Counted from the first letter of the stretch, positions 50,489-57,841 are shown. The stretch is 64,000 nucleotides of DNA from Flavimobilis massiliensis (GCF_900240335.1 NZ_LT964979.1:310001-374000); one strand, 5' to 3'. Numbers and translations are program-made. The notes: generated by a model not told the origin, from the sequence alone.

Positions 50489-51021
50489 CACGCGACCTCC
50501 GCGAGCAGGTCGAAGATGTCCGGCTGCGTCGGGGTGACGGGCGCGCGGTAGGTGAGCGCCAGGTCGAGCAGCGGCGCGAGCACGTCTTGCTCGTGCTCGA
50601 ACATCGTCGCCTCGGCGTCTGCGACGACGAGCTTCGCAATACGGCCGTGCATCCAGGGCAGGTAGGCGACCGCGTGGTGCTCCTCGCGGTATGCGTTGTT
50701 GCGGGCGCGGCACAGTGCGGCGTGCTCGGCGTGGGCGTCGCGGAGGCGCTGCGCGAGGTCGGCCGGGAGTGTGTCGACGTGGCCCTGGATGTCCTTCCAC
50801 GTCGCTACGAGCGTCCCGTCGTGGTCGTCCAGCGTGCCCGACTTGATGCCGTGGCGCGTGAGCGTCGCCCAGCGCACGAGGCCGTCGGTGCGCCACCTGC
50901 GCGTGGACCCGTACATGCTCTCGACGAGCCACTTCTGCGACTCGCGCCCGCCGAGCAGTGCGGCTGCGAGCATGTATCCGCTGAGGTGCTCACGGATGAC
51001 GGTGCACTGGTCGGGCGTCAT
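50488..51021 (-). CDS. hypothetical early phage protein
   Basis: 177 aa, mostly helical (REHLSGYMLAAALLGGRESQKWLVESMYG, AQRLRDAHAEHAALCRARNNAYREEH). No domain recognised. Confidence 0.5.
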   Translation of the reverse strand: MTPDQCTVIREHLSGYMLAAALLGGRESQKWLVESMYGSTRRWRTDGLVRWATLTRHGIKSGTLDDHDGTLVATWKDIQGHVDTLPADLAQRLRDAHAEHAALCRARNNAYREEHHAVAYLPWMHGRIAKLVVADAEATMFEHEQDVLAPLLDLALTYRAPVTPTQPDIFDLLAEVA

Positions 51022-51284
51022 GGCGTTGCCGGTGGTCGGGCGATGATGCCGAGCGTCTCGAGGAGGTCGCGAGCGTCGGTGGCGTCGCGGGCGTGACCGG
51101 CGACGACGAGCGCGACCCGGTGCCGCACCTCGTCGGTGAGCGCGGGTGTCGTCGACACGTAGTGGCCGGGGTTCGTGTCCGCGCCGGGGATGCGGGTCTG
51201 GAGGTGCGACCGCCGGATCTGGAAGAGTGCGAACGGGTTCGTCTCGCGCGGCGACACGTAGGTGCGCGGGTTCTGCGGGGCCAT
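51018..51284 (-). CDS. hypothetical early phage protein
   Basis: 88 aa: a disordered N terminus (PRTYVSPRETNPFALFQIRRSH) and a helical C-terminal half (TDEVRHRVALVVAGHARDATDARDLLETL). Function unknown. Confidence 0.5.
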   Translation of the reverse strand: MAPQNPRTYVSPRETNPFALFQIRRSHLQTRIPGADTNPGHYVSTTPALTDEVRHRVALVVAGHARDATDARDLLETLGIIARPPATP

Positions 51285-51306
51285 GAGGTTCTCTATCTCG
51301 TCAGGA

Positions 51307-51336
51307 CGGCCCCCGCACCGTGCGGTGCGAGGGCCG
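51307..51336 (-). terminator. hairpin in the early operon
   Basis: 14-bp arms 51307-51320/51323-51336 with one mismatch and a 2-nt loop, between the gene starting upstream at 52286 and the gene starting at 51284. Probably an attenuator within the operon. Confidence 0.55.
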
Positions 51337-51365
51337 TAGGGGTTCGGGCTCGTGGTGCGCGGCGG

Positions 51366-52286
51366 TCACGCGGCGTCCTTGATCTCGGCGAGCAGCAGCT
51401 CGGCGTGGTGGATCGACGTCCCGTGAGTGCTCGTCCGCAGCGTGTACTCCGCGATCGCACGCAGGACATCGGGTCGGCCCTGCTCGCGGGCCGCCTGCTG
51501 CACGTCCCACGACGATGACCGGCAGCGACGTGCGGCTTGCTCCGGGGTCTCCCCGCCGAGCACTAGGTGCATCCACTCGTCGAGGTCCAGCCCGCGCTCC
51601 TTGACGCCGACGTCCGGCGTCTCGGTGGGGTCGTCGATGTCGTCCCACGCGCCGATGCCGTGCCAGCCGTGCGCGCGCGCGACGTTCCGCGCGCGCGTCG
51701 CGTGGCGGCCCGCCGGCGGTGTGCGGCGCGACAGTTCGGCGCACAGGTCGCGCACGCGGTCACGGGTCGACACGAGCACCTCGATGCGGGAGCCGTGCAG
51801 GAGCAGGTGCGTCGTGCGGGACGAGAAGCCGAGGCGGGCGGTCAGGGATCGTGCGGTCCAGCCCATAGCGACGAGCGCGCGGAGGCGGCGCTGGGTGCCG
51901 AGGGAGTCGACGAGCCCCCCTCTCTCGGGGCCGTGGCGGTTGGCGCGGACCGCGAGGACGGCTCGCTCGGTCTTGCGGGCGACCCGCTTGGAGCGGCGTC
52001 CGTCGGGCGTGCCGAGGATGAGGTGGAGCGCAGTCGGGTGGATACCCGACCGCCGCGCGATCTGCCCCATCGTCAGGGTGTCCATGAGCGTCGCCAGGTG
52101 CGCGCGCGTCCTGTCGGCGGGGACGAGCGCTGACTGTCCGGTCTCGGCGCGGACGCGCGCGGTCTTCGCGCGACGGTTGGCGGCGGTCCGGCAGGGCTCG
52201 CACCGGCACTCGTCACGCTGGTAGCAGGCGTAGGTGCCGTGTTGGTGCCGTGCGCGTGGGTGGGTGCAGGCGGCGTTGAGGGTCAT
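51366..52286 (-). CDS. helix-turn-helix DNA-binding protein with N-terminal Cys motif
   Basis: 306 aa. N-terminal YACYQRDECRCEPCRTAANRRAKTARV is the Cys/Arg motif common to an actinophage protein family. Two HTH-like segments follow: LTMGQIARRSGIHPTALHLILG and GWTARSLTARLGFSSRTTHLLLHG. A C-terminal region contains LDLDEWMHLVLGGETPEQAARRCRSS, a third HTH-like stretch. Likely a regulator or DNA organiser in the early phase. Confidence 0.65.
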   Translation of the reverse strand: MTLNAACTHPRARHQHGTYACYQRDECRCEPCRTAANRRAKTARVRAETGQSALVPADRTRAHLATLMDTLTMGQIARRSGIHPTALHLILGTPDGRRSKRVARKTERAVLAVRANRHGPERGGLVDSLGTQRRLRALVAMGWTARSLTARLGFSSRTTHLLLHGSRIEVLVSTRDRVRDLCAELSRRTPPAGRHATRARNVARAHGWHGIGAWDDIDDPTETPDVGVKERGLDLDEWMHLVLGGETPEQAARRCRSSSWDVQQAAREQGRPDVLRAIAEYTLRTSTHGTSIHHAELLLAEIKDAA

Positions 52287-52305
52287 CGGTCTCTCTCATC
52301 ACGAA

Positions 52306-52333
52306 GGCCCCCGCACTCTGGTGTGCGGGGGCC
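52306..52333 (-). terminator. hairpin before the large HTH gene
   Basis: Perfect 11-bp arms 52306-52316/52323-52333 with a 6-nt loop. It lies between the 42-aa gene and the HTH gene start, so it may act as an attenuator. Confidence 0.6.
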
Positions 52334-52347
52334 GTGCTGTCTGGGGG

Positions 52348-52476
52348 TTACTGGTGGCGGGCGACGGCTCGTCCTGCGGTCGCGCCACGGAAGAACGCCT
52401 GCGCGTTGCGCGCGGACTCGCGCGCTCGGTCGAGGAACACCTGCCGGGCGAGCCAACGCTCGATCGGATCGGTCAC
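52348..52476 (-). CDS. 42-aa basic protein
   Basis: From GTG 52476 overlapping the upstream stop. MTDPIERWLARQVFLDRARES then a basic helix. Too short to identify; kept for the GTGA coupling. Confidence 0.4.
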   Translation of the reverse strand: MTDPIERWLARQVFLDRARESARNAQAFFRGATAGRAVARHQ

Positions 52477-53015
52477 GACTCCGCGGCCTTGAGCTCGGCG
52501 ACACGCGCCTCGATCTGCGCCCTGCGTTCCGGCCCCGACACGCGCCACATCTCCTTGAGCGCGTCCGTGTCAGTGCACTCCGCGACGGTCTCGGCGGGCG
52601 GCTCGGGTGCGACCGTCGACGGCGCAGTGTCCGGCAGCGGCTCCACCGTGTGCAGGGCGCGCTTCCCGCGCGTGACCGTGAGCGCGATGCTCAGCCGCTT
52701 GTCGATGTGCGACAGGTGGCTGATCTTCACGCCACCGACCTTGTCCCGCCCGAAGGTCACCTCGGGGTCGCGGTACAGGGTGAGGCGACGCCCGGTGTAC
52801 GCCGTGGAGTCAGCACCCCAGGCGGCGACGAGCACGCGCCGCATGCTCTTGCTCGGGCGGTAGGCACGTCCGGGGAACTCGATGAGGCGCACGTCGACAG
52901 GCTGCTCGGCGTTGCCCGCGACGACCGACTCGACGGTCACGGTCACCGGCCCCCCAATCAGGTCATCTGCGTTGACCTGGTCAGAGCGCGGCGCGATGGT
53001 CTGCGTGAGGTCCAT
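52473..53015 (-). CDS. conserved phage protein paired with the exonuclease
   Basis: 180 aa. ADDLIGGPVTVTVESVVAGNAEQPVDVRLIEFPGRAYRPSKSMRRVLVAAWG and TGRRLTLYRDPEVTFGRDKVGGVKISHLSHIDKRL form an OB-like beta region that is well conserved in actinophages, nearly always next to a YqaJ-type exonuclease. By position it may be the single-strand-binding or annealing partner of that nuclease; it does not look like classic RecT or Erf. Confidence 0.65.
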   Translation of the reverse strand: MDLTQTIAPRSDQVNADDLIGGPVTVTVESVVAGNAEQPVDVRLIEFPGRAYRPSKSMRRVLVAAWGADSTAYTGRRLTLYRDPEVTFGRDKVGGVKISHLSHIDKRLSIALTVTRGKRALHTVEPLPDTAPSTVAPEPPAETVAECTDTDALKEMWRVSGPERRAQIEARVAELKAAES

Positions 53016-53016
53016 G

Positions 53017-53694
53017 TCAGATCACGATCTCCTTGTCGTAGTCGATGCGGTCGGTGGCGGGTCGGCCTGCGGTGAGGTCTGCGTACCGTTCGAGGTGCCC
53101 GGCGATCGACTGTTCGGCGAGCGAGACCGCGGCCGCGATCGCGTCGAACCAGCGCTGGTCCGGGGTGACGCGGATGACGTGCATGGGCATGCCACCGCAC
53201 CAGGACACGTAGTCGATCCACTCGCGCCCCGACACGAGCAGCCCCGCCTGCAGCTGGGCGACGTTCGCGGCGGGCACGGTGTCGGTGAGGATCGTCTGCA
53301 GGTGCGTCTTCGCCTTCCGGCTCTTGATCTCGATGAGGCCGTCGTCGCCGACGAGACCGTCGGGGGAGTAGCCGAGCCTGACGCCGTCGCGCTCGAGGAC
53401 CATGAAGCCGGTCTCAGTGACGGGTGCGTGGTGTTCGGCGTAGTGGGCGCGCGCGATCGGCTCGTCCATGACGCCGCGCCACATGTCGCTGTTCATGGGG
53501 ATCTCGTCTGCCCAGCCGGTGATGCGTTCGGCGGCGAGCGACGCGATGAGACCGCGGCTCGTGTCGTTGTGCGCGGGCGCGATCTTCGCGGGGGTGATGA
53601 GCGCGCCGACGGTCGACGCGGTGACGATGCCGAGCCGCAGTTGGTGCCACGCTTCGGTGCCTTGGACGATGTCGTCGTGGATGGTGAGCGTCAC
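53017..53694 (-). CDS. YqaJ/lambda-Exo-type recombination exonuclease
   Basis: 225 aa. The opening QGTEAWHQLRLGIVTASTVGALIT is the YqaJ N-terminal signature; LGYSPDGLVGDDGLIEIKSRKAKTH supplies the catalytic Asp112, Glu122 and Lys124 of the PD-(D/E)xK nuclease; AQLQAGLLVSGREWIDYVSW is the conserved following helix and strand. It resects dsDNA ends for phage recombination. Confidence 0.9.
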   Translation of the reverse strand: MTLTIHDDIVQGTEAWHQLRLGIVTASTVGALITPAKIAPAHNDTSRGLIASLAAERITGWADEIPMNSDMWRGVMDEPIARAHYAEHHAPVTETGFMVLERDGVRLGYSPDGLVGDDGLIEIKSRKAKTHLQTILTDTVPAANVAQLQAGLLVSGREWIDYVSWCGGMPMHVIRVTPDQRWFDAIAAAVSLAEQSIAGHLERYADLTAGRPATDRIDYDKEIVI

Positions 53695-53697
53695 GGG

Positions 53698-53784
53698 TCA
53701 CTTCTCTCTGAGGTTGTCGAGCCAGATGCTGGCGGTGGTGATGAGGGTGAGGGCCACGACGAGCACCCAGTGGCCGAAGGTCAT
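53698..53784 (-). CDS. 28-aa membrane peptide
   Basis: From ATG 53784: MTFGHWVLVVALTLITTASI plus a charged tail WLDNLREK. A single membrane helix; overlaps the neighbouring gene by 4 bp. Real size and role uncertain. Confidence 0.4.
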   Translation of the reverse strand: MTFGHWVLVVALTLITTASIWLDNLREK

Positions 53785-54173
53785 GCGGGGACGACCTTCG
53801 CGGGCGTCCACGCGGTGATGTGCTTGGGGAGGTGCCATCGGCTGCCGTCGATCGCGCGGGCGAGCGTCAGCCACTCCCCGTCGCCGTCGCACACTGCGAG
53901 GACGGGCGGGTCCAGTCGCTCGCCATGGCACTCGGTGACGAGGATTACGGACCCCGGCTCGGTCGGCAGAGACGGGGCCTCACGAGTCGCTCGGACGAAG
54001 GTGAAGTAACCGCTCCACACGCCGATGGCGTAACGCACGATCTCCCCTCCGAGGAAGAGGCGCCCATCCTCGCGCTTCCACAGCGGCCCGCTGAACTCGT
54101 GGCCCCGGTAGGCGAACGTGGCGACGTCCCCGACCCGCAGGTCGTCCCTGTTCGTGATCTCGATGACGGTCAC
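53781..54173 (-). CDS. hypothetical early phage protein
   Basis: 130 aa, beta-rich (LRVGDVATFAYRGHEFSGPLWKREDGRLFLGG, PVLAVCDGDGEWLTLAR). Small-barrel fold likely; no function known. Confidence 0.5.
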   Translation of the reverse strand: MTVIEITNRDDLRVGDVATFAYRGHEFSGPLWKREDGRLFLGGEIVRYAIGVWSGYFTFVRATREAPSLPTEPGSVILVTECHGERLDPPVLAVCDGDGEWLTLARAIDGSRWHLPKHITAWTPAKVVPA

Positions 54174-54439
54174 AGTCCGTGCTCCCTCGCGTAGGCGTCG
54201 GCGGTGTCGCGTGCGGTGACGTAGGCGGCGGTACGCTCACGCAGCCGTGCGAACGTCACGATGGGGTCGCCGTCGGCCGGGTCGTTGCGGAACACGACCT
54301 CGCTAGCGGTCGCGACGAGCGTCGCCGCGAGCGCCTCCTCATCCCGCAGCCGGTCGAGCTCGTGCGCTCGCTCCCGCTGCTCGTCCTGCTGCTCCTGACG
54401 CGCGGCCAGCGCGCGATCTTCCATGCTCATCGTGGTCAC
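54170..54439 (-). CDS. charged helical early phage protein
   Basis: 89 aa from GTG 54439 (overlapping the upstream stop); ATG 54430 is an alternative. A strongly charged coiled coil (LAARQEQQDEQRERAHELDRLRDEEALAATL) is followed by a short domain with TFARLRERTAAYVTARDTADAYA. Confidence 0.45.
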   Translation of the reverse strand: MTTMSMEDRALAARQEQQDEQRERAHELDRLRDEEALAATLVATASEVVFRNDPADGDPIVTFARLRERTAAYVTARDTADAYAREHGL

Positions 54440-54831
54440 CGTCCGCTCGTGCGCAGGTCGACGTCCGGGATGATCTGCTCGGGCTTGAAGACGACTCGAT
54501 AGTGGTACTCGCTGACGTCGGCGGACTCGAGCTGCTCGACGAAGTAGGAGACGTTGTCGCTCAGCCCGAGGAAGTGCTTCTTGAACGCGTCCGGACCGAC
54601 CTTGCACGTGACCTCGAGCTGGTTGCCCTGGTCGACGATCGAGCAGCGGCCCTCGATGGACAGCAGGTAGGTGTCGGTGATGCCGTTGAGGAAGACGACG
54701 CGGCGGTCGATCTCGAAGTTGTCGGCAGCCTTGGACAGGTTGTGCGACGCGACCTCGGCGTCCGGCGAGCAGCCGACGAGGGCGATGGTGGCGACGGCCG
54801 CGAGCGTGGCGGCCTTGGCGAGTCGGTTCAT
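54436..54831 (-). CDS. phage beta-sandwich-type lipoprotein
   Basis: 131 aa. Signal MNRLAKAATLAAVATIALVG with lipobox LVGC (Cys21). The mature part, HNLSKAADNFEIDRRVVFLNGITDTYLLSIEGRCSIVD and KKHFLGLSDNVSYFVEQLESADVSEYHYRVVFKP, matches a widespread phage lipoprotein family. It would be displayed on the outer face of the membrane. Similar phage lipoproteins elsewhere block DNA entry of related phages; for this family that role is inferred. Confidence 0.75.
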   Translation of the reverse strand: MNRLAKAATLAAVATIALVGCSPDAEVASHNLSKAADNFEIDRRVVFLNGITDTYLLSIEGRCSIVDQGNQLEVTCKVGPDAFKKHFLGLSDNVSYFVEQLESADVSEYHYRVVFKPEQIIPDVDLRTSGR

Positions 54832-54856
54832 GAGGGTTCTCCTTCGGGTACGAGAA

Positions 54857-54883
54857 AGGCCCCAACGCGAACGCGCGGGGCCT
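54857..54883 (-). terminator. hairpin before the lipoprotein gene
   Basis: 7-bp arms AGGCCCC/GGGGCCT (54857-54863/54877-54883) with inner CGCG pairing, between two leftward early genes. Confidence 0.45.
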
Positions 54884-54901
54884 GGGATGTTCAGGGGTGG
54901 G

Positions 54902-55135
54902 TCAGTGGCCGTAGCCGGGTCGCATGAGGTCGCGGATCTCGCGGTCAGCGCGCACGCGACGCGCCTGCTCCTGCCGCAACTGCCAGACCGCCTCCGCAGC
55001 CTCGGCGCGACGCAGACGTGCGTCCTCGTCGGCCTTCTGTCGTGCACGCCGCTTGGCGTCGTCGGCGGCGATGCGGTCGCGGATCGTCGCGGGCTTCACG
55101 TCACCCGACGCCGACAGTTTCGACCGGACGCTCAC
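54902..55135 (-). CDS. basic helical early phage protein
   Basis: 77 aa, highly charged helix (RIAADDAKRRARQKADEDARLRRAEAAEAVWQLRQ). Overlaps the upstream gene by 4 bp. Function unknown. Confidence 0.45.
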   Translation of the reverse strand: MSVRSKLSASGDVKPATIRDRIAADDAKRRARQKADEDARLRRAEAAEAVWQLRQEQARRVRADREIRDLMRPGYGH

Positions 55136-55458
55136 GACACGACCCGCTCAGGCAGGACCCCCGTGCGGGAGTACGTCACGACCGCGAGCGCCGACCGGAT
55201 GTGCGCCTGATGCGCCGCCGACACGTCCACCCATGCGCCCTCCCACACCGGCTCCCCATCGAGAATCCGGTCGAGCAGCGACCGCTCACACTCACGCACC
55301 GTCACGCCCAGGCAGTCCGGGCCGAGCGACGTCGGGTCAGCCGCGAACACGTCCGCCGTCAGCCGCACCCAGCCGGGGTCGGTCAGGTCCGGCAGCGACG
55401 TCGCCTCCGCAACCGAGTCCGGCACCACGGCGGGCTTGCGCTTCCAGAACTTGAACAT
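55132..55458 (-). CDS. hypothetical early phage protein
   Basis: 108 aa. Starts FKFWKRKPAVVPDSV, then WVRLTADVFAADPTSLGPDCLGVTVRECERSLLDRI and a helical AHQAHIRSALAVV. No known domain. Confidence 0.5.
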   Translation of the reverse strand: MFKFWKRKPAVVPDSVAEATSLPDLTDPGWVRLTADVFAADPTSLGPDCLGVTVRECERSLLDRILDGEPVWEGAWVDVSAAHQAHIRSALAVVTYSRTGVLPERVVS

Positions 55459-55461
55459 CAG

Positions 55462-55644
55462 TCACTCCTTCTCAGGCAGAGACGCCAGAAACGCCTCAAG
55501 GTCAGCGGCGAGGATGATCGGCTTCGTGCCGAGACGACGAGCGACCAAGTCGCCCGCCGTGATGCGTGCCTGCAACGTCCGCACCGGGATACCCGTCGCA
55601 GCCGACGCCTCCGCGTAGGTGTACGAGAGCTTCGACGCAGTCAT
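55462..55644 (-). CDS. xis: excisionase / MerR-like HTH protein
   Basis: 60 aa. YTYAEASAATGIPVRTLQARITAGDLVARRLGTKPIILAADLEAFLASLP is a complete winged-helix of the HTH_17/AlpA excisionase type. It probably bends att DNA and turns the integrase toward excision. It lies early in the leftward operon controlled by the lysogeny switch, so excision would follow induction. A role as a small transcriptional regulator cannot be excluded. Confidence 0.75.
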   Translation of the reverse strand: MTASKLSYTYAEASAATGIPVRTLQARITAGDLVARRLGTKPIILAADLEAFLASLPEKE

Positions 55645-55949
55645 GTGGTCTCCTCGGGGATGGGCGCGGCCAGGTGGTAGATCTGCGCGGCCTTCGTGCG
55701 GTTGCGGCTCGTGCTGTCGCCGTTCGGGGCGTAGCGGCCGGTGGGGGTGAGGTGTCGTGCGCGGACGAGGGCGCAGGTGACGGCGCCGATCATGGGCGGC
55801 GCGATCCAGTCGGGCAGCAGCGGGCGGATGTTGGCGATGTGGACCTCACCGTCGTGCTCGCGCGCCGCCTGGTTGATGGCGCGGCGGATCGCGGCCCGCG
55901 CGTCGGTGCGCCGCCAGTCGCCGGCGAGCGCGTCGAGGATGTCGGTCAT
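55641..55949 (-). CDS. hypothetical early phage protein
   Basis: 102 aa. RAAIRRAINQAAREHDGEVHIANIRPLLPDWIAPPMIGAVTCALVR plus RYAPNGDSTSRN read like a winged helix, perhaps DNA-binding. ATG 55949 overlaps nothing upstream; overlaps xis by 4 bp downstream. Confidence 0.55.
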   Translation of the reverse strand: MTDILDALAGDWRRTDARAAIRRAINQAAREHDGEVHIANIRPLLPDWIAPPMIGAVTCALVRARHLTPTGRYAPNGDSTSRNRTKAAQIYHLAAPIPEETT

Positions 55950-55972
55950 GTCATTCCCTTCCTGGGACGACG

Positions 55973-56000
55973 AAGCCCCCGTCAGGCGAGACGGGGGCTT
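55973..56000. terminator. terminator between divergent transcription units
   Basis: 10-bp arms 55973-55982/55991-56000 (AAGCCCCCGT/ACGGGGGCTT), 8-nt loop, followed by T-rich TTTCG. Its AA/TT ends make it effective in both directions. It separates the rightward gene starting at 56034 from the leftward early genes. Confidence 0.75.
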
Positions 56001-56021
56001 TCGTGTGGGGTTGGTGGTCAG

Positions 56022-56036
56022 TAGGGTTCGGGCATG
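56022..56036 (+). promoter_or_regulatory. -10 element for a leaderless rightward gene
   Basis: TAGGGT (56022-56027), 6 bases before ATG 56034, with no Shine-Dalgarno. Same geometry as the host dgt and dnaG promoters, fitting constitutive expression by host sigma factor. Confidence 0.55.
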
Positions 56037-56864
56037 GCAAACGCGGCACGGCTTCTCGGCGACCTGATCGACACGTGGGAAGGCCCCGCCCACCAAGCGC
56101 CAGCCAGCAACAGAGGCGCGGGCAGCGCCGACTCGATCGAGTTCTGGCGAGTCCATGCGCAGGCCGTCGGATACCTCGTCGAGATCGAAGAAGAGATCAA
56201 CGAGCTCGCAAGCACCAACCCAGATGCAGAGGCAGACTCCTTCTTCGAGTTGCTCCCGCAGGTCTACAAGGCCGTGTTCGGGATGGAGCCACGATGGGGC
56301 GACGCCACAGGGAACGGTGGGAACCGGGCGGCCATAAACAAGACGGCGAGGCAGGATCTCCGTCGGCTCTCAGGTCTCCTAGCAACCACTGCCGCGCTGC
56401 GCGACCTCACCAATGACCAGTTGGAGCCCGTGCTCGCGGCGCTATCTACGGCACTGGACGAGGTCAAGAAGGCCGAGTTCGCTGAGCCGCGTCTCCGCGC
56501 CGAGCTCGTCGACATGTTGGCCCGCGCGATCGACATGGTGACAGGCACAGAGTCGACAACAAGGCAGAAGCACCGCGTGCTGCGTGACGCTTCCTCAGCG
56601 GTGGTCGTCGCATCCCGCGCGAAGGGCCTCAGCGAGGAAGCGCGCAACAAGATGGTCTCGGCGGCCGCCACCCTTGCTGTGGGCGCGGCGGCGATGTTCG
56701 GCAACGCGCTCGTCGACAACGCGGTCGATGCCGCGTTCGAGCCGTTCAAGCACTCCATCACAACTGGCGTCGAGAAGGCCCTACACCTGGTCGACTCGAC
56801 GAATCTCGGCGGCGATGAGGCGGATGACATTGCCGTAGGCGATGGCGGCAACGAGAGCCCCTGA
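56034..56864 (+). CDS. unrecognised helical cargo protein, possibly membrane-active
   Basis: 276 aa, own promoter, opposite to the early operon. Mostly helical: an acidic N-terminal half (HAQAVGYLVEIEEEINELAS, FFELLPQVYKAVFGMEP), a central helical region (LEPVLAALSTALDEVKKAEF, LVDMLARAIDMVTG), and near residues ~205-235 a hydrophobic stretch KMVSAAATLAVGAAAMFGNALVDNAVDAAF that may enter membranes. An acidic C-terminal tail follows. Base composition is less GC-rich than its neighbours. This is the shape of a sensor-plus-effector or abortive-infection type protein expressed in the lysogen, but no family is recognised. Its last 84 bases overlap a convergent gene. Confidence 0.7.
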   Translation: MANAARLLGDLIDTWEGPAHQAPASNRGAGSADSIEFWRVHAQAVGYLVEIEEEINELASTNPDAEADSFFELLPQVYKAVFGMEPRWGDATGNGGNRAAINKTARQDLRRLSGLLATTAALRDLTNDQLEPVLAALSTALDEVKKAEFAEPRLRAELVDMLARAIDMVTGTESTTRQKHRVLRDASSAVVVASRAKGLSEEARNKMVSAAATLAVGAAAMFGNALVDNAVDAAFEPFKHSITTGVEKALHLVDSTNLGGDEADDIAVGDGGNESP

Positions 56865-56954
56865 TTCTCCGAACTCGGCCTGCGCTTGGTTGCGAAGCCG
56901 GATGACCCCGCCCTGGATGCGCCCGACGCACTCGGCCATGTCGAGATCGCTCAC
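56781..56954 (-). CDS. small hypothetical protein overlapping the 56034 gene
   Basis: 57 aa from GTG 56954 overlapping the upstream stop. Helical: MAECVGRIQGGVIRLRNQAQAEFG and GALVAAIAYGNVIRLIAAEI. Its 3' 84 bases are antisense to the end of the rightward gene. Confidence 0.5.
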   Translation of the reverse strand: MSDLDMAECVGRIQGGVIRLRNQAQAEFGESGALVAAIAYGNVIRLIAAEIRRVDQV

Positions 56955-57214
56955 GCCGCCACCTTCTCTCTGGTCGCCACAGCCACCTGTGCGCGGATGA
57001 TGCTGTTGACGACGCCCTCGCCCACGGGGTCGAGGTGGAGGCAGCGTAGGTCGCCGGCGGCCTCGAGCGGCGCGTCGACGTACTGCCGCACGTAGGCCTC
57101 GCGGCTGACGCGCTGCGCTTCCGTCCGGGACAAGCGCACCTGGTGCTCTCGGAGCGCGAACGCCCGCACCTCGTCGACGTACTCGCGGAACATCTGCGAC
57201 CTGTTCGTGGGCAT
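56951..57214 (-). CDS. hypothetical early phage protein
   Basis: 87 aa with AAAGGA ahead of ATG 57214. Helical and charged: FREYVDEVRAFALREHQVRLSRTEAQRVSREAYVRQYV. Function unknown. Confidence 0.5.
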   Translation of the reverse strand: MPTNRSQMFREYVDEVRAFALREHQVRLSRTEAQRVSREAYVRQYVDAPLEAAGDLRCLHLDPVGEGVVNSIIRAQVAVATREKVAA

Positions 57215-57329
57215 GGCGAAGTCCTTTCTGTGACACCCCGTGGTCGGGGCCGCCCGCGAGACGCAGGGACTTGGGTAGGGCAGGGCGCCGTGCTCGCGCG
57301 ATGCGAGACGGCAGGGGGCGGGGGTGGGG

Positions 57330-57506
57330 TTAGAGCGGCTCGAGCTCGTTGGCTCGGAAGAACGCGTCCGCGGAGCAGGAGTCGAACTCGACCGTGTACG
57401 GGGCTGCGTGCTCTGGTCCCGCGTCCTCGACGATCACTCCGGTCTGACCGCGGTACATGTCGTCCGCAATGACGCGGACCACCTGCCCGACCCTGAGCGC
57501 GGCCAC
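57330..57506 (-). CDS. small KOW/SH3-like protein
   Basis: 58 aa from GTG 57506: LRVGQVVRVIADDMYRGQTGVIVEDAG is the KOW-like strand-turn-strand pattern, then an acidic end. Second gene of the leftward operon after the Cro-like gene. Confidence 0.55.
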   Translation of the reverse strand: MAALRVGQVVRVIADDMYRGQTGVIVEDAGPEHAAPYTVEFDSCSADAFFRANELEPL

Positions 57507-57507
57507 G

Positions 57508-57756
57508 TCAGGCCGCCTTCGCGGTGGCGGCGACCAGCGCGGCCGGGATGAGCGCGGCGGGGGAGACGTCGAGTGCCGCGGCGATGCGGAGGAGGTCTCC
57601 CATGGTGAGGCCGTTCGGCTCGCGGAGCCGACGACGGAGGGTGGAGTATGCGATGCCGGTCTCGTCGGCGAGGCTGTTGATCGAGAAGCGCTTCTCGCTG
57701 AGGAGGCTCTTGATCGGCTCGGGGACGCCGGTGAGGGTGTCTCGGTTGGTTGCCAT
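57508..57756 (-). CDS. Cro-like HTH repressor (first gene of leftward operon)
   Basis: 82 aa. The XRE-type HTH is SINSLADETGIAYSTLRRRLREPNGLTMGDLLRIAAALDVSP, followed by a short Ala-rich tail, so a small DNA-binding protein without extra domain. It is divergent from the CI-like gene. An operator palindrome begins 3 bases from its ATG and covers its -10 (TAAGTT), so it is probably leaderless and directly controlled by repressor binding. Confidence 0.8.
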   Translation of the reverse strand: MATNRDTLTGVPEPIKSLLSEKRFSINSLADETGIAYSTLRRRLREPNGLTMGDLLRIAAALDVSPAALIPAALVAATAKAA

Positions 57757-57841
57757 GCGGCTAACTTAGCCATCCGGCTATTCGTGCGTCAAGTAGCGGC
57801 ACGGCTAGACACTTAGCCGGAGCGGCGGTAGCGTTAGCCGC
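57757..57841. promoter_or_regulatory. lysogeny switch: divergent promoters and operator array
   Basis: The 85-bp gap between the divergent repressor genes contains repeated (C)GGCTA/TTAGCC(G) half-sites: a 13-bp odd palindrome GGCTAACTTAGCC (57759-57771), a half-site CGGCTA (57775-57780), a spaced pair CGGCTA (57802-57807)/TAGCCG (57814-57819) and TTAGCCG (57834-57840) touching the CI start. Candidate -10 elements are TAAGTT leftward (inside the first palindrome) and TAGCGT rightward (57829-57834), both 6-7 bases from start codons. Confidence 0.7.

Noticed and set aside
41405..57756. CRISPR array or anti-CRISPR locus
   Set aside because: No spaced direct repeats of 24-37 bp were seen, and no small protein could be matched to a known anti-CRISPR; many unknown small genes remain.
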